Notes: a model not told the origin generated them from the sequence alone. Shown: positions 51,054 through 60,620, counted from the stretch's first letter. The stretch: 64,000 nucleotides of DNA from Polycyclovorans sp002706265 (GCA_963973915.1 CAXBBM010000001.1:248001-312000), one strand, 5' to 3'. Numbers and translations: made by a program.

Positions 51054-51617
51054 TCAGGACACTCCCGGCTGTGCTTTGGGGGTGTGGTGCACATCGAGGC
51101 TGTCGGCCAGACCGTCGACCCTGGCCGACACGCGACGTTCCAGAAGGCTGATGGCGAACACGCCGGTCAGCGACACCGCCAGGCCACTCATGGTGGGAAT
51201 GGTCGCGCGTGAAATGCCCGCGGCCATGTCGCGCGCATTGGCGCCGCCGCTGGAGGTGATGGTCTGGAACACTTCGATCATGCCGGTCACGGTGCCCAGC
51301 AGCCCCAGCAGCGGTGTCACCAGCACCAGCACCTTGATGATGCCCATCTTGCGTTCGGCTTCAACGCGCATCTCTGAAATCAGCCGCTCGCGAATGGCGT
51401 GGGCAAACCAGGACTCATGATCGGCGCGCGCACGCCATGCCTGCTGGTGGTCCGCAACCATCCTGCCGCTGGCGGTCGCGAAGAACACCAGTCGCTCGAT
51501 GATCAGCATCCACATCAGGAACGCGGTCACCATCAGGGCCAGCACCACCGGTCCCCCTGCGTCCAGGTAGCCGGTGATGGCGCCGTAGGCGGCGACGGGA
51601 TTGAGCATTTCGAGCAT
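51054..51617 (-). CDS. exbB: ExbB-family protein (short, ExbB2-like)
   Basis: MotA/TolQ/ExbB proton-channel protein of 187 residues with three helices: VVLALMVTAFLMWMLIIERLV, then VLVLVTPLLGLLGTVTGMIEVF, then SGLAVSLTGVFAISLLERRV. The first region ahead of ATG at 51617 (MLEMLNP) is too short to hold a domain. It forms the second ExbB of the cluster. Confidence 0.93.
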   Translation of the reverse strand: MLEMLNPVAAYGAITGYLDAGGPVVLALMVTAFLMWMLIIERLVFFATASGRMVADHQQAWRARADHESWFAHAIRERLISEMRVEAERKMGIIKVLVLVTPLLGLLGTVTGMIEVFQTITSSGGANARDMAAGISRATIPTMSGLAVSLTGVFAISLLERRVSARVDGLADSLDVHHTPKAQPGVS

Positions 51618-51630
51618 GACGATTGGCCCG

Positions 51631-53031
51631 TTACGCGCGCTGCTGCTCGGCGTAGGCCGCAACCATGCCGGCCGACTGCTCTTCAAGCAGTTGCGACAGG
51701 CGACGCGAGGTGCCGGAGGCAAACGCATGCAGCACCAGCAGCGGAATCGCGGCGATCAGGCCCTGCACCGTGGTCACCAGTGCCTGCGAGATACCGCCGG
51801 CCATCAGTTTCGGGTCGCCGGTGCCGAACAGGGTGATGGCCTGAAAGGTGACGATCATGCCGATCACGGTGCCGAGCAGGCCCATCAGCGGCGCCACCGC
51901 GGCCAGCACCTTGACCAGACTCAAACCGCTTTCAAGTGCCGGCAGCTCCTTGAGCACGGCGTCGTCAAGTTTGAGCTGCAGGGTTTCGATATCGACGTTG
52001 CGATTTTCTTCGTAGGCCATCATCACCCGGCCCAGGGGATTGCCCTGCGAGGCCTGTTCGGAGCGCATCTGGGCACGCACCTTCATGCCGATGATCGTGA
52101 GACGAACCCACTTGTAGAGCGCGAAGAGGACGCCGAGCACCGCCAGCGCGACGATGGCGTACCCGATGCCGCCCCCCTGCGCAAGGCGCTCGGTGAAGGT
52201 CGGCATTTCAACCGTCAGGCCCAGCAGCGTGCCCAGCGAGGGATCGATGACGCCGGCAACGTAGCCGTCACCCTTGTGGTTCTCGACCCGCTCGGCGGCG
52301 GCCGTGGCACCGCCACCGGGCTGACGCACCAGCGCCTTGAGCGCGCCGGACTGATAGATCAGATATTCGCCATCGCTGAATGCGGTGAACGGACCGATGC
52401 GCGTCACGGAGCGCGTTTCGGGCTGATTGTCGGTGCCGATGACATTGCCGGTGAAGGTCACGACCTTGCCCTGCTCGGCCATCTCCTGCATCAGGGTGTT
52501 CCACAGCCCCTCCAACTGCTCGACCGTGGGCAGCGAGTCGGACTGCGCCACTTCGCGCAGCGCCTCACCGCGACCCCGGAACTGGGCCGACACCAGCGAC
52601 ACGCCCAGCTGTTCGTTGAGATCGGCGGCGGCGGCACGGGCGGCCCCGAACAGCTCGCCGAATTCACCCTGACGCTCGGCCAACTGCGCGCGCAGTTCGG
52701 TCAATTCAAGGTCATTCTTGTTGCGAAGGTCTTCGAGGCGGACCGATGCCTTCTCGGCCGCATCCACCTGCTGACCCACTTCGGTCAACATCGCCTTCTG
52801 CTCGTTGCGACGCTCGGTGAACCGCGCTTCACGCGCCCGGTTCTCCTCACTCACCGCCGCACGCTCGGCACGGATCGCGGCCAGCGTTTCTTCAATGGTG
52901 TTGACTTCATCGGCCCACGCCGCCGGCGCGACCGAGAAGCCGGCGGCGGCAATCAACAGGCCCGTGCCAATCGCGGCGAATGTGCGCATACCTGCTGCCC
53001 CTGCAAAGTGCTTGTGAAAAAGGGATTTCAT
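51631..53031 (-). CDS. ttpC: TtpC-like large ExbB-family protein with periplasmic coiled coil
   Basis: A 466-residue MotA/TolQ/ExbB protein with a long N-terminal extension. A Sec-type signal (LLIAAAGFSVAPAAWAD) leads to a coiled coil (about 42-130, rich in Glu/Arg) and a beta-rich domain (VVTFTGNVIGTDNQPETRSVTRIG). Then comes a helix (YAIVALAVLGVLFALYKWV) and the ExbB core (LAAVAPLMGLLGTVIGMIVTF, TVQGLIAAIPLLVLHAF). In Vibrio, TtpC is needed for TonB2 function; symbol by layout. Confidence 0.85.
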   Translation of the reverse strand: MKSLFHKHFAGAAGMRTFAAIGTGLLIAAAGFSVAPAAWADEVNTIEETLAAIRAERAAVSEENRAREARFTERRNEQKAMLTEVGQQVDAAEKASVRLEDLRNKNDLELTELRAQLAERQGEFGELFGAARAAAADLNEQLGVSLVSAQFRGRGEALREVAQSDSLPTVEQLEGLWNTLMQEMAEQGKVVTFTGNVIGTDNQPETRSVTRIGPFTAFSDGEYLIYQSGALKALVRQPGGGATAAAERVENHKGDGYVAGVIDPSLGTLLGLTVEMPTFTERLAQGGGIGYAIVALAVLGVLFALYKWVRLTIIGMKVRAQMRSEQASQGNPLGRVMMAYEENRNVDIETLQLKLDDAVLKELPALESGLSLVKVLAAVAPLMGLLGTVIGMIVTFQAITLFGTGDPKLMAGGISQALVTTVQGLIAAIPLLVLHAFASGTSRRLSQLLEEQSAGMVAAYAEQQRA

Positions 53032-53044
53032 GATCGGTCGGTCC

Positions 53045-53812
53045 TCACTCGGCCATTTGCGGAGCAGGCACGGGAATGGTCATCAGGTCGGGCGGAATCT
53101 GCTCACGCGCCATGCGCGAGGCCACGCGCACCGAAGACAGAAACGACCCATCCAGATCGGTCCACTGGCCGGAGGCCTTGTCGTAGATCTTCAGCAGGCG
53201 GTCGTCGTCCGACTTGGCAATGAGCGCGATGCGGCCAATGCGCAGAAATTCGAGGTTCTCGTACTGGGTGCCGTCGAGTTCCGCGTCGGCCCGGTAGGAC
53301 TCGATGGTGCGTCCGTACTCGTTTTCGATCTGGTAGGCCTCGACGATCAGCCGATAGCGCTGCGCCGGCGACTGGCCGGGATCTTCCATCACGCGCCGCA
53401 GGCGGGCCACGCGGTTGGCACGCTCGCCGGTCTGGAACGGCAGGTCGGCGGCGACCAGCTTTTCGAGCCCGGTGAGCATGTCCTCGATCAGCGGCTGTAC
53501 CGAGCGTTGCAGGCCGGCGATGTTGGCAATGTCGGCCTTGAGCGATTCCTTCTCGCGCTCCTGCGTCTCGATCTGCCGCTGCTGCGAGGCGTTGTAGCGG
53601 TTGAGCTGCTCAAGCTGCTTGAGGTTGGCGCGGTAGTCGTTGAGCAGGCTCTGGGCCTGGTCATCCAACTGTTCGACGCGACCCTGAGACCGTTCGGTTT
53701 CAGTGATGGTCTGCTGGCTGACCTGAACGGCCGCGCTCAACTGCGCGTGCGCAGATGCTGAAACGCCCGCCAAGAACATCGCCGAAACTGCGGCGGTGAT
53801 GGATGCCCTCAT
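53045..53812 (-). CDS. DUF3450-family exported coiled-coil protein
   Basis: First gene of the TonB2 cluster: 255 residues with a Sec signal (AAVSAMFLAGVSASAHAQ), a coiled coil (about 35-110) and a C-terminal region with ENEYGRTIESYRADAEL and LEFLRIGRIALIAKSDD typical of DUF3450. ATG at 53812 has a good ribosome site (GGAGAGG). In related clusters this protein is next to the TtpC-like gene and may form a complex with it; role unknown. Confidence 0.85.
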   Translation of the reverse strand: MRASITAAVSAMFLAGVSASAHAQLSAAVQVSQQTITETERSQGRVEQLDDQAQSLLNDYRANLKQLEQLNRYNASQQRQIETQEREKESLKADIANIAGLQRSVQPLIEDMLTGLEKLVAADLPFQTGERANRVARLRRVMEDPGQSPAQRYRLIVEAYQIENEYGRTIESYRADAELDGTQYENLEFLRIGRIALIAKSDDDRLLKIYDKASGQWTDLDGSFLSSVRVASRMAREQIPPDLMTIPVPAPQMAE

Positions 53813-54145
53813 GTGTGCCCTCTCCGGTAAAACGTCAATCGCAGAAATGTGGTCGCGCGCCGCAGGCGGGTTGCAACCGGTCGCATGAGTGCCAGAACGA
53901 CACTGGCAGCCCGAAATCAGAAATGGTTGGACGAAGCCCCGAAGCACCGGCCGTTGCGCGGCGCCGCGACACCGTGCGCGCAAGCGCGTCAGGTGTTGAT
54001 GCGACTGCCCCGGTGAAGCATCAATTTCATGAATTGATTCACCGCCTTCGGGATACGGATCAGACCCCTTGGGTCGCCCTGATGCTTCGCCCACCCACTG
54101 AAGGGCGCGTAGCTTGATCGCGATACATGACAGTTGTATGTCAGC
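53813..54145. other. 333-base intergenic region, likely promoter of the TonB2 operon
   Basis: No gene seen. It separates the TonB2 operon start from the end of atoE. It carries an AT-rich inverted repeat at 54020-54038 (listed separately) and a longer-spaced pair TTGATGC (53997-54003) / GCATCAA (54018-54024) that shares its left arm. No clear -35/-10 pair was found on the minus strand. Confidence 0.5.
54020..54038. promoter_or_regulatory. 19-base AT-rich palindrome, operator candidate
   Basis: ATCAATT and AATTGAT flank a TCATG centre, a perfect seven-base arm pair with an AT-rich composition against a GC-rich background, about 210 bases upstream of the TonB2 operon start. The size fits a dimeric regulator; it does not match the Fur consensus well. 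Confidence 0.45.
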
Positions 54146-55501
54146 TCAGCGACACATCACCGAGGTCACGAAAATCACGCCGGTCCACAGCAGCGCGATG
54201 AAGGTGTAGCCCATCACGGCCCGCGCCGGCACCTGGGCCAGGGTCAGCACCGGCAGCAGGATCAATGGCTGGATCAGGTTGGTCCATTGGTCGCCCAGCG
54301 CCACGGCCATCGCCGTCGCCGGAAGGTCCGCGCCCAGCTGCTGGGCCGCGCTCATCATGATCGGGCCTTGCACCGCCCACTGGGCACCGCCCGAGGGAAT
54401 GAAGACATTCAGCAGCCCGGCGCTGAGAAACGCCATCAATGGCAGGCTGTCGGCGCTGGCCATCGCCGAAGCCTGGGCGACCAGCAGGTTGCCCAGCCCT
54501 GAACTCGCGATCAGCCCCGCAATGCCGGCGTAGAACGGGTATTGCAGCAGGAAGGGCACGACAATGTCGCCGCCACCGGCCACCGCCTTCAGGTAGCGCT
54601 GCAGCGTGCCCGCACAGAGCAGACCGGCCATCAGCAGCGTGAAGTTCATGATGTTGAGCGTGAGCCCACCCCCTCGTGTGCCGTAATGGGTCAGCAGAAA
54701 CAGTGCGCCGCCCGCCACCGTGGCCAGCACCAGCAGCCGGGACTGCTCCAGACGCAGGGCCGGGCTGGCGGGCGTGACCGGGGCGGCGTCGGCGCGGGCC
54801 GCGTCCAGACCCGGCTTGGGCCCGGCACACAGGTGATCGGGAATCTCCTGCACGTTTTCGGGTCGCTTGGGGTGCAGCAGGGCCATCACCCACGGCAGGG
54901 TCAGCAAGATGGCCGCCACCGTCAGGCCGTTCCACACGGTGAACAGAGTGGCCGAGGTGGGGATGAGGCCGATCTGCGATTCCAGAAAATGCCCCGGCGT
55001 GGCAAGGGTCAGTGGAATCGACCCCGACACGCCCTGATGCCAGACCACGAAGCCCGAGAACGCCGAGCCGATCAACAACGGGTAATGCACGCGGATGCCG
55101 CGGCGCCGGCAGCCCTCACCCACGGCGCGCGAGACGACGCCGGCCGCCACCAGCGCGGTCGCCCACGAGAACACCGCGATCACCCCGGTCAACAGGCAGA
55201 CCATGACGTAGGCCGAGCGCGGTGAGCGCACCAGATCTGCCGCCTTCAACAGGCCGCCGCGCACCGGCGCCGTGCTGGCCAGGGCGTAACCCAGCAGCAG
55301 CGACAGCGCCATCTGGTTGGTGAACGTCAACAGGCTCCAGAAGCCGTCGCCCCAGGCATCGATGGCCGCGCGCGGCGCGGTGTCGGTGAGCGCCAGTACC
55401 AGGGCCACGGTGAGCAGCGTCAGGGTGATCGCCACCACCAGGGCGTCTGGCATCCAGCGCTCAAAGAAGCGGACGATGCCCGCCGTCATCCGGTCCAACA
55501 T
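54146..55501 (-). CDS. atoE: short-chain fatty acid transporter (AtoE family)
   Basis: Inner-membrane transporter for short-chain fatty acids such as acetoacetate or butyrate. The 451-residue product has about 12 helices and the family turns FVVWHQGVSGSIPLTLATPGHFLE, LLQYPFYAGIAGLIASSGLG, and NVFIPSGGAQWAVQGPIMM. ATG at 55501 gives MLDRMTAGIVRFFERWMPDAL, the family N-terminus; the open frame beyond is not family-like. It is next to a thiolase, which would use acetoacetyl-CoA. Confidence 0.93.
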   Translation of the reverse strand: MLDRMTAGIVRFFERWMPDALVVAITLTLLTVALVLALTDTAPRAAIDAWGDGFWSLLTFTNQMALSLLLGYALASTAPVRGGLLKAADLVRSPRSAYVMVCLLTGVIAVFSWATALVAAGVVSRAVGEGCRRRGIRVHYPLLIGSAFSGFVVWHQGVSGSIPLTLATPGHFLESQIGLIPTSATLFTVWNGLTVAAILLTLPWVMALLHPKRPENVQEIPDHLCAGPKPGLDAARADAAPVTPASPALRLEQSRLLVLATVAGGALFLLTHYGTRGGGLTLNIMNFTLLMAGLLCAGTLQRYLKAVAGGGDIVVPFLLQYPFYAGIAGLIASSGLGNLLVAQASAMASADSLPLMAFLSAGLLNVFIPSGGAQWAVQGPIMMSAAQQLGADLPATAMAVALGDQWTNLIQPLILLPVLTLAQVPARAVMGYTFIALLWTGVIFVTSVMCR

Positions 55502-55654
55502 CGCCCGCCCCTCCGAGTCTGCCCCGCTCAAGCGGGATCTTGAGTGGCGGCACACCGAAACGGCATGCCGCGTTCTTCGGGTGTCACGTGTCGCAGATGC
55601 GGCGTCACCGACGCCCATCGTTGACGCCCACCATTTTGGCCGCCCGGCGGCCGG

Positions 55655-56839
55655 TCAGACCTTTTCGAAGATCGCCGCGATGCCCTGACCGCCGCCGATG
55701 CACATGGTGGCCAGCGCGTAGCGCCCGCCCACACGGTGCAGTTCGTAGATGGCCTTGGTGGTGATGATGGCCCCGGTGGCGCCCACCGGATGGCCCAGAG
55801 AAATGCCCGAGCCGTTGGGATTGACCTTGGCCGGGTCAAACCCCAGCTCGCGTGACACCGCACAGGCCTGGGCGGCAAATGCCTCGTTGGCCTCGATCAC
55901 ATCGAGATCGGCAATTTTCAGGCCCGCGCGCTTCAGCGCCGCCTGGGTGGCCGGCACCGGGCCAATGCCCATGATTTCGGGTTCGACGCCCGCGTGCGCG
56001 TAGGTCACCAGACGCGCCAGCGGTTTCAGGTTGTGCGCCTTCACGGCCTCGCCGGTGGCCAGCACCACGGCCGCCGCGCCGTCGTTGATGCCCGATGCGT
56101 TGCCGGCGGTGACCAGCCCGTCCTTCTTGAAGACCGGCTTCATCTTGGCCAACTGCTCGGCGGTCACGTCACCGCGCACGTTCTCGTCCACCTTGAACAC
56201 GGTCGGGCCTTTGCGCCCCGGCACTTCCACGGTGACGATCTGGCTCTCGAAGCGGCCTTCGGCGATTGCCCGTGCGGCGCGCTGCTGGCTCTGGATGGCC
56301 AGGGCATCCTGGTCTTCGCGGCTGATGCCGAACCGGGCGGCCACGTTCTCGGCGGTAATGCCCATGTGGAAGGCGTGGAACGGATCGTGAAGGATGCCGA
56401 CCATGTAATCGAGCATCTTGGCATCGCCCATGCGCGCGCCCCAACGCCCGGCAGGCATCAGGTAGGGGCCGCGGCTCATCGCCTCGGCGCCGGCGCCGAT
56501 GGCAATTTCAGCATCGCCCAGCAGCAGCGTCTGCGCCGCCGACACAATGGCCTGCAGGCCAGAACCGCACAGACGGTTGACGTTGAACGCCGGCGTTTCC
56601 TTGGGGCAGCCGGCCTGCATGGCGGCCACACGGCCCAGATACGCGTCGCGCGGCTCGGTGGGAATCACCGTGCCCATCACCATATGCCCGACCTGGTCCG
56701 GCGCGATGCCCGCACGACTGATCGCCTCGCGCACTGCAACGGTGGCCAGATCGGCCAGCGGCATGTCCTTGAGTGAGCCACCAAAGCTGCCGATGGCGGT
56801 ACGGGTGGCGGCGACAACGAAAACGTCTTTCTGGCTCAT
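55655..56839 (-). CDS. atoB: acetyl-CoA acetyltransferase (thiolase)
   Basis: Cleaves or forms acetoacetyl-CoA. The 394-residue product has the nucleophile Cys91 in NVNRLCGSGLQAI, GGxEAMS-like GAGAEAMSRGPY, SGINDGAAAVVLA, the His motif GISLGHPVGATGA and the second Cys in MCIGGGQGIA. Biosynthetic (class II) type by length. ATG at 56839 gives MSQKDVFVVAATRTA. Pairing with AtoE suggests short-chain acid use; a role in polyester synthesis is possible too. Confidence 0.93.
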   Translation of the reverse strand: MSQKDVFVVAATRTAIGSFGGSLKDMPLADLATVAVREAISRAGIAPDQVGHMVMGTVIPTEPRDAYLGRVAAMQAGCPKETPAFNVNRLCGSGLQAIVSAAQTLLLGDAEIAIGAGAEAMSRGPYLMPAGRWGARMGDAKMLDYMVGILHDPFHAFHMGITAENVAARFGISREDQDALAIQSQQRAARAIAEGRFESQIVTVEVPGRKGPTVFKVDENVRGDVTAEQLAKMKPVFKKDGLVTAGNASGINDGAAAVVLATGEAVKAHNLKPLARLVTYAHAGVEPEIMGIGPVPATQAALKRAGLKIADLDVIEANEAFAAQACAVSRELGFDPAKVNPNGSGISLGHPVGATGAIITTKAIYELHRVGGRYALATMCIGGGQGIAAIFEKV

Positions 56840-57072
56840 GTTGCGATTCCTCGATCTGATGGGACGTGATGCGGACAAGGCCGTGATGGCCGGGTGATGA
56901 ACTGGGCGTGCGCACAACCCCGCGATGCAGCAAAGCGGCGACGGCGCGGAACGCGCGGACGACGCCCCCACCGCGCACCGCCCTGCGGTGCAGTCGGCCC
57001 GAGTCGTCGACAGACCGCCATTTTTTCACAGTTCGCCGCGGGGCCACCGCAATCCGCCTGCGCGGCGGCGCC

Positions 57073-58089
57073 TCAGGGGCGACGCTTGCCGCTGCGGGCT
57101 TGCGGCGCGCGGGGCGTTTTGGCCGCTGCGCTGCTGCGGCCCGCCGAAGCGGCCGCCCTGGGCTTTGGCGACGCCTTGCGCGCGGGCTTGGCAAAACCGG
57201 CGTCGGCCGCCTCGGCGGCGCGCTTTGCCTTGGCCGATCGCGGGGCCTGGGGCCTGGCGGCGGCGCGGGCGCTGGCGGCCGCCTCGGCGCGCTTGCGCAC
57301 GACGCCCGGCGAGGGCGGTGCCGCGGCCAGCGCATCCAGTCCCACCGCCTTGAGCAGGGCGTTGCGCTCGGCGTCGGTGGCCTCCCTGAATCCGCCGGCC
57401 TTGATGCCACGCCCCAGCACGATGGGACCGTAGGCAGTGCGGATCAGCCGGCTGACCTGCAGTTTCTGCGACTCGATCAACCGGCGCACTTCGCGCTGGC
57501 GCCCTTCGTGCAGCGTGGCGCCCCACCACTGGTTGGCGCTCACGCCTTCTTCGTTGACGCCGGGCGCCAGGCTGTCGAACTTGGCGCGATGGCCGTCAAT
57601 CATCACCCCGGTGCGGGTCAGCGTGGTGATGATCTCGGGCGTGATCTCGCCCAGCACCCGCACCGCGTACTCGCGGGTGATCTCGTAGCTGGGGTGCATC
57701 AGCCGTTTGGCCAGTTCGCCGTGATTGGTGAGCAGCAGCAGCCCCGAGGTGTTGATGTCGAGCCGCCCCACGGTGATCCAGCGGCCGCTGACCAGATTGG
57801 GCAACTTGCGGAAGATGGTGGGCCGGCCTTCGGGGTCGTCACGGGTCACCACCTCCCCCACCTTCTTGCGGTACAGCAGCACCCGCAACGGCTCGGTGCG
57901 GCGCGCGGGCGTGAACAGCCGGCCATCGACCTTGATCCGGTCCTTGGCCTTCACTTTCAGCCCGGTGGTGGCGGTGACGCCATTGACCTCGATGCGCCCG
58001 GCTTCGATCCAGCGCTCGATCTCACGGCGGCTGGCCAATCCGGCGTCGGCCAGCACTTTCTGCAAACGCTCGTGGGATGAATCGCTCAA
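57073..58089 (-). CDS. rluB: 23S rRNA pseudouridine(2605) synthase
   Basis: Isomerises U2605 of 23S rRNA. The 338-residue product has an S4 domain (ERLQKVLADAGLASRREIERWI), the catalytic Asp in VGRLDINTSGLLLLTN, and EGRQREVRRLIES. About 90 C-terminal residues are a low-complexity Ala/Lys/Arg/Pro tail, as in many high-GC members, likely RNA-binding. Overlaps scpB by ATGA. Confidence 0.92.
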   Translation of the reverse strand: MSDSSHERLQKVLADAGLASRREIERWIEAGRIEVNGVTATTGLKVKAKDRIKVDGRLFTPARRTEPLRVLLYRKKVGEVVTRDDPEGRPTIFRKLPNLVSGRWITVGRLDINTSGLLLLTNHGELAKRLMHPSYEITREYAVRVLGEITPEIITTLTRTGVMIDGHRAKFDSLAPGVNEEGVSANQWWGATLHEGRQREVRRLIESQKLQVSRLIRTAYGPIVLGRGIKAGGFREATDAERNALLKAVGLDALAAAPPSPGVVRKRAEAAASARAAARPQAPRSAKAKRAAEAADAGFAKPARKASPKPRAAASAGRSSAAAKTPRAPQARSGKRRP

Positions 58090-58775
58090 AGTCGGGTCGC
58101 CTCGTCGGGTACATCAAAAGAATCATCGCCATCGTCGGCGGCAGGACTGTTACTGAGCAGCGGCCCCTGGGCATTGAGCCGCAGCAGCGCGGCCTCCAGT
58201 TGCTCGGGATCCTTGATGGCGGGCAGTTCGGGCAACTGTTCAAGGCTGCGCAAGCCCAGATCGTTGAGCAACTGCGGCGTGGTGCCGAACAGCGAAGGCC
58301 GGCCCGGCACTTCCTTGACGCCCACTTCGCGAATCCAGCCGCGCTCCAGCAAGTTGCGCATGATGCCGGCCGACAGGCTCACGCCGCGAATGTCTTCGAT
58401 ATCGCCGCGCGTCACCGGCTGCTGGTAGCAGACGATGGCCAGGGTCTCCAGCAGGGCGCGCGACAGCTTGGCGGGCTTTTCCTGCCAGAGCCGCCCCACG
58501 ACCGCGTTGTGCACGGCGCGAATCTGCAGGCGCCAGCCGCCGGCAACGTCCACCAGTTCTACCGCGCGGCCGGACAACTGGGCGTCCAGTGCCGCCAGCG
58601 CGGCGCGCACTTCGGCCTTGCTGGGCGCGTCGGGCGCCGCGAGCAGCCTTTGCAGCGCCTCCAGCGGCAGGGGCGCGTCGGCCGCCAGCAGCAGGGCTTC
58701 AAGCGACGAGGCCCAACGTTCGGGCGCGCGCAGCAGTGCGGCGGGGTCGTGGTCGAGGTCCGGGTCAGGCAGCAT
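58086..58775 (-). CDS. scpB: condensin subunit ScpB
   Basis: Winged-helix (kite) subunit that joins ScpA to the SMC ATPase in chromosome segregation. The 229-residue product has SSLEALLLAADAPLPLEALQRLL, AKLSRALLETLAIVCYQQPVTRGDIEDIRGV, LLERGWIREVG and RPSLFGTTPQLLNDLGL. ATG at 58775 overlaps scpA by 11 bases. No smc gene is in the window. Confidence 0.93.
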   Translation of the reverse strand: MLPDPDLDHDPAALLRAPERWASSLEALLLAADAPLPLEALQRLLAAPDAPSKAEVRAALAALDAQLSGRAVELVDVAGGWRLQIRAVHNAVVGRLWQEKPAKLSRALLETLAIVCYQQPVTRGDIEDIRGVSLSAGIMRNLLERGWIREVGVKEVPGRPSLFGTTPQLLNDLGLRSLEQLPELPAIKDPEQLEAALLRLNAQGPLLSNSPAADDGDDSFDVPDEATRL

Positions 58776-59619
58776 CGTCGGCAAGGTTCTGGGGCTGGGC
58801 CCGGTCGAGCAGAATGGGCTGGAACGGGGCGTCCTGCACCAGTTCGATGAGGTTGCGCTTGACCAGTTCGAGCACGGCCAGAAAGCACACCACCACACCG
58901 GCCTTGCCCTCGGCCGCATTCAGCAGCGCCTCGAAGGGCTGCGGGCCGGCCTGCACGCGCTGCAGAATCTGGCTCATGCGCGCCCGCACCGACAGCGGCT
59001 CGCGGGCAATGCGGTGATGGGTGTACAGCGCCGCGCGGCTCAGCACCTGCTGCATGGCCAGCAGCAGTTCCCGCAGGGCCAGCGGCGGCAGCTCGCCCTC
59101 GGCCGGGGCGGCGTCGACGCGGGCGGCGGCAATGAAGCGATCACGCCCGACGCGCGGCACCGCGTCGATCTGCTCGGCGGCGCGCTTGAAACGCTCGTAG
59201 GCCTGCAATCGCCGCACCAGTTCCATGCGCGGGTCTTCGGACTCGCCTTCTTCGACCGGCGGCGGTCGCGGCAGCAGAATGCGCGACTTGATCTCGGCCA
59301 GCAGCGCCGCCATCACCAGATACTCGGCTGCCAACTCCAGCCGCAGGCCCTGCATCAGCTCGATGTACGCAACGTACTGCTGGGTGATCGACAGCACCGG
59401 AATGTCGAGAATGTCGAGGTTCTGTTTGCGAATCAGGTACAGCAGCAGGTCCAGCGGGCCTTCGAAGGCATCGAGAATGACTTCCAGCGCATCGGGCGGG
59501 ATGTACAGGTCTTCGGGCAGGCGGGCCATGGGCTCGCCGCGCACCCGCGCCAGCGCCGGCAGGTCGGCCGCCGGTGCAAACAACGGCAGGTCGCTGACCT
59601 GGGCCGCCGCCTCGGTCAT
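58765..59619 (-). CDS. scpA: condensin kleisin subunit ScpA
   Basis: Kleisin subunit of the SMC-ScpAB condensin. The 284-residue product has FEGPLDLLLYLIRKQNLDILDIPVLSIT, YLVMAALLAEIKSRILLP, and the C-terminal winged helix VVCFLAVLELVKRNLIELVQ. An N-terminal extension of about 45 residues precedes the domain. Overlaps trpS by ATGA. Confidence 0.93.
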   Translation of the reverse strand: MTEAAAQVSDLPLFAPAADLPALARVRGEPMARLPEDLYIPPDALEVILDAFEGPLDLLLYLIRKQNLDILDIPVLSITQQYVAYIELMQGLRLELAAEYLVMAALLAEIKSRILLPRPPPVEEGESEDPRMELVRRLQAYERFKRAAEQIDAVPRVGRDRFIAAARVDAAPAEGELPPLALRELLLAMQQVLSRAALYTHHRIAREPLSVRARMSQILQRVQAGPQPFEALLNAAEGKAGVVVCFLAVLELVKRNLIELVQDAPFQPILLDRAQPQNLADDAA

Positions 59620-60620
59620 CGCGGAATGTACCCCAGCGCGTCGTGCACGCGATCGAGCGTGATGGCGGCCTTTCCGGCGGCGCGCTGCGCCCCTTCGCGC
59701 AACACCTGTTGCAGGTAGTCGGGCGCGGCCCGCACCTCGTGATAGCGGGTCTGGATGGGCGTCAGCAACGCCACCACCCGCTCGGCGACCTCGCCCTTCA
59801 GGTGGCCGTAGCCCTTGCCCTCGAAGCGGTCGACCAGCGCCGGAATGGCTTCGCCACTCAGCGCGGCGAGCATGCTCAGCAGGTTTGACACGCCGGGTTT
59901 GGCCGCAACGTCGAAGCCGATGGCGTTGTCGGTGTCGGTCACCGCGCGCTTCACCTTGCGGGTGACCACCTCGGGCGGGTCCAGCAGATAGAGGGCGTCG
60001 GTCTCGGCGTCGCCCGACTTGCTCATTTTGGCCGTCGGCGTCTGCAGCCCCATGATGCGGGCGCCCACCGGCGGGATCATCGGCTCCGGCACGGTGAACA
60101 CCGGCCCGTGCACCTTGTTGAAGCGCTGGGCAATGTCACGGGTCAATTCCAGGTGCTGCTTCTGGTCGTCGCCCACCGGCACCCGATCGGCCTGGTACAG
60201 CAGGATGTCAGCGGCCATCAACACTGGATAGGTAAACAGTCCGGCATTGATGTTGTCGGCATGTTTGGCCGATTTGTCCTTGAACTGCGTCATGCGGTTC
60301 AGCTCGCCCATCTGCGTGTAGGTGTTGAGCACCCAGGCCAGTTCGGCGTGCTGCGGCACGTGGCTTTGCACGAACAGCACGTTCTGCGCGGGGTCCAGCC
60401 CGCAGGCGATGTACAGCGCCAGAAACTCATGGCAGCGCTCACGCAGCGCGTCGCGGTCCTGGCGCACGGTGATGGCGTGCAGGTCCACCAGCATGTAGTA
60501 GCAGTCGAACCGGTCGTGCAGACCCAGCCAGTGCTTGAGCGCGCCCAGATAATTGCCGATGGTCAAGCGGCCGGACGGCTGGATGCCGGACAACACGGTG
60601 GGGCGTTTCTCGGAACTCAT
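59616..60620 (-). CDS. trpS: tryptophanyl-tRNA synthetase
   Basis: Class I synthetase that charges tRNA-Trp. The 334-residue product has LSGIQPSGRLTIGNYLGAL (HIGH equivalent TIGN), VDLHAITVRQD, VPVGDDQKQHLELTRDIA and KMSKSGDA. Full length. It sits in gltX-M50-trpS-scpA-scpB-rluB. Confidence 0.97.
   Translation of the reverse strand: MSSEKRPTVLSGIQPSGRLTIGNYLGALKHWLGLHDRFDCYYMLVDLHAITVRQDRDALRERCHEFLALYIACGLDPAQNVLFVQSHVPQHAELAWVLNTYTQMGELNRMTQFKDKSAKHADNINAGLFTYPVLMAADILLYQADRVPVGDDQKQHLELTRDIAQRFNKVHGPVFTVPEPMIPPVGARIMGLQTPTAKMSKSGDAETDALYLLDPPEVVTRKVKRAVTDTDNAIGFDVAAKPGVSNLLSMLAALSGEAIPALVDRFEGKGYGHLKGEVAERVVALLTPIQTRYHEVRAAPDYLQQVLREGAQRAAGKAAITLDRVHDALGYIPR

Noticed and set aside
51601..53223. 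540-residue + strand frame
   Set aside because: Antisense to the TtpC-like gene and neighbours; His/Gln/Gly-rich shadow.
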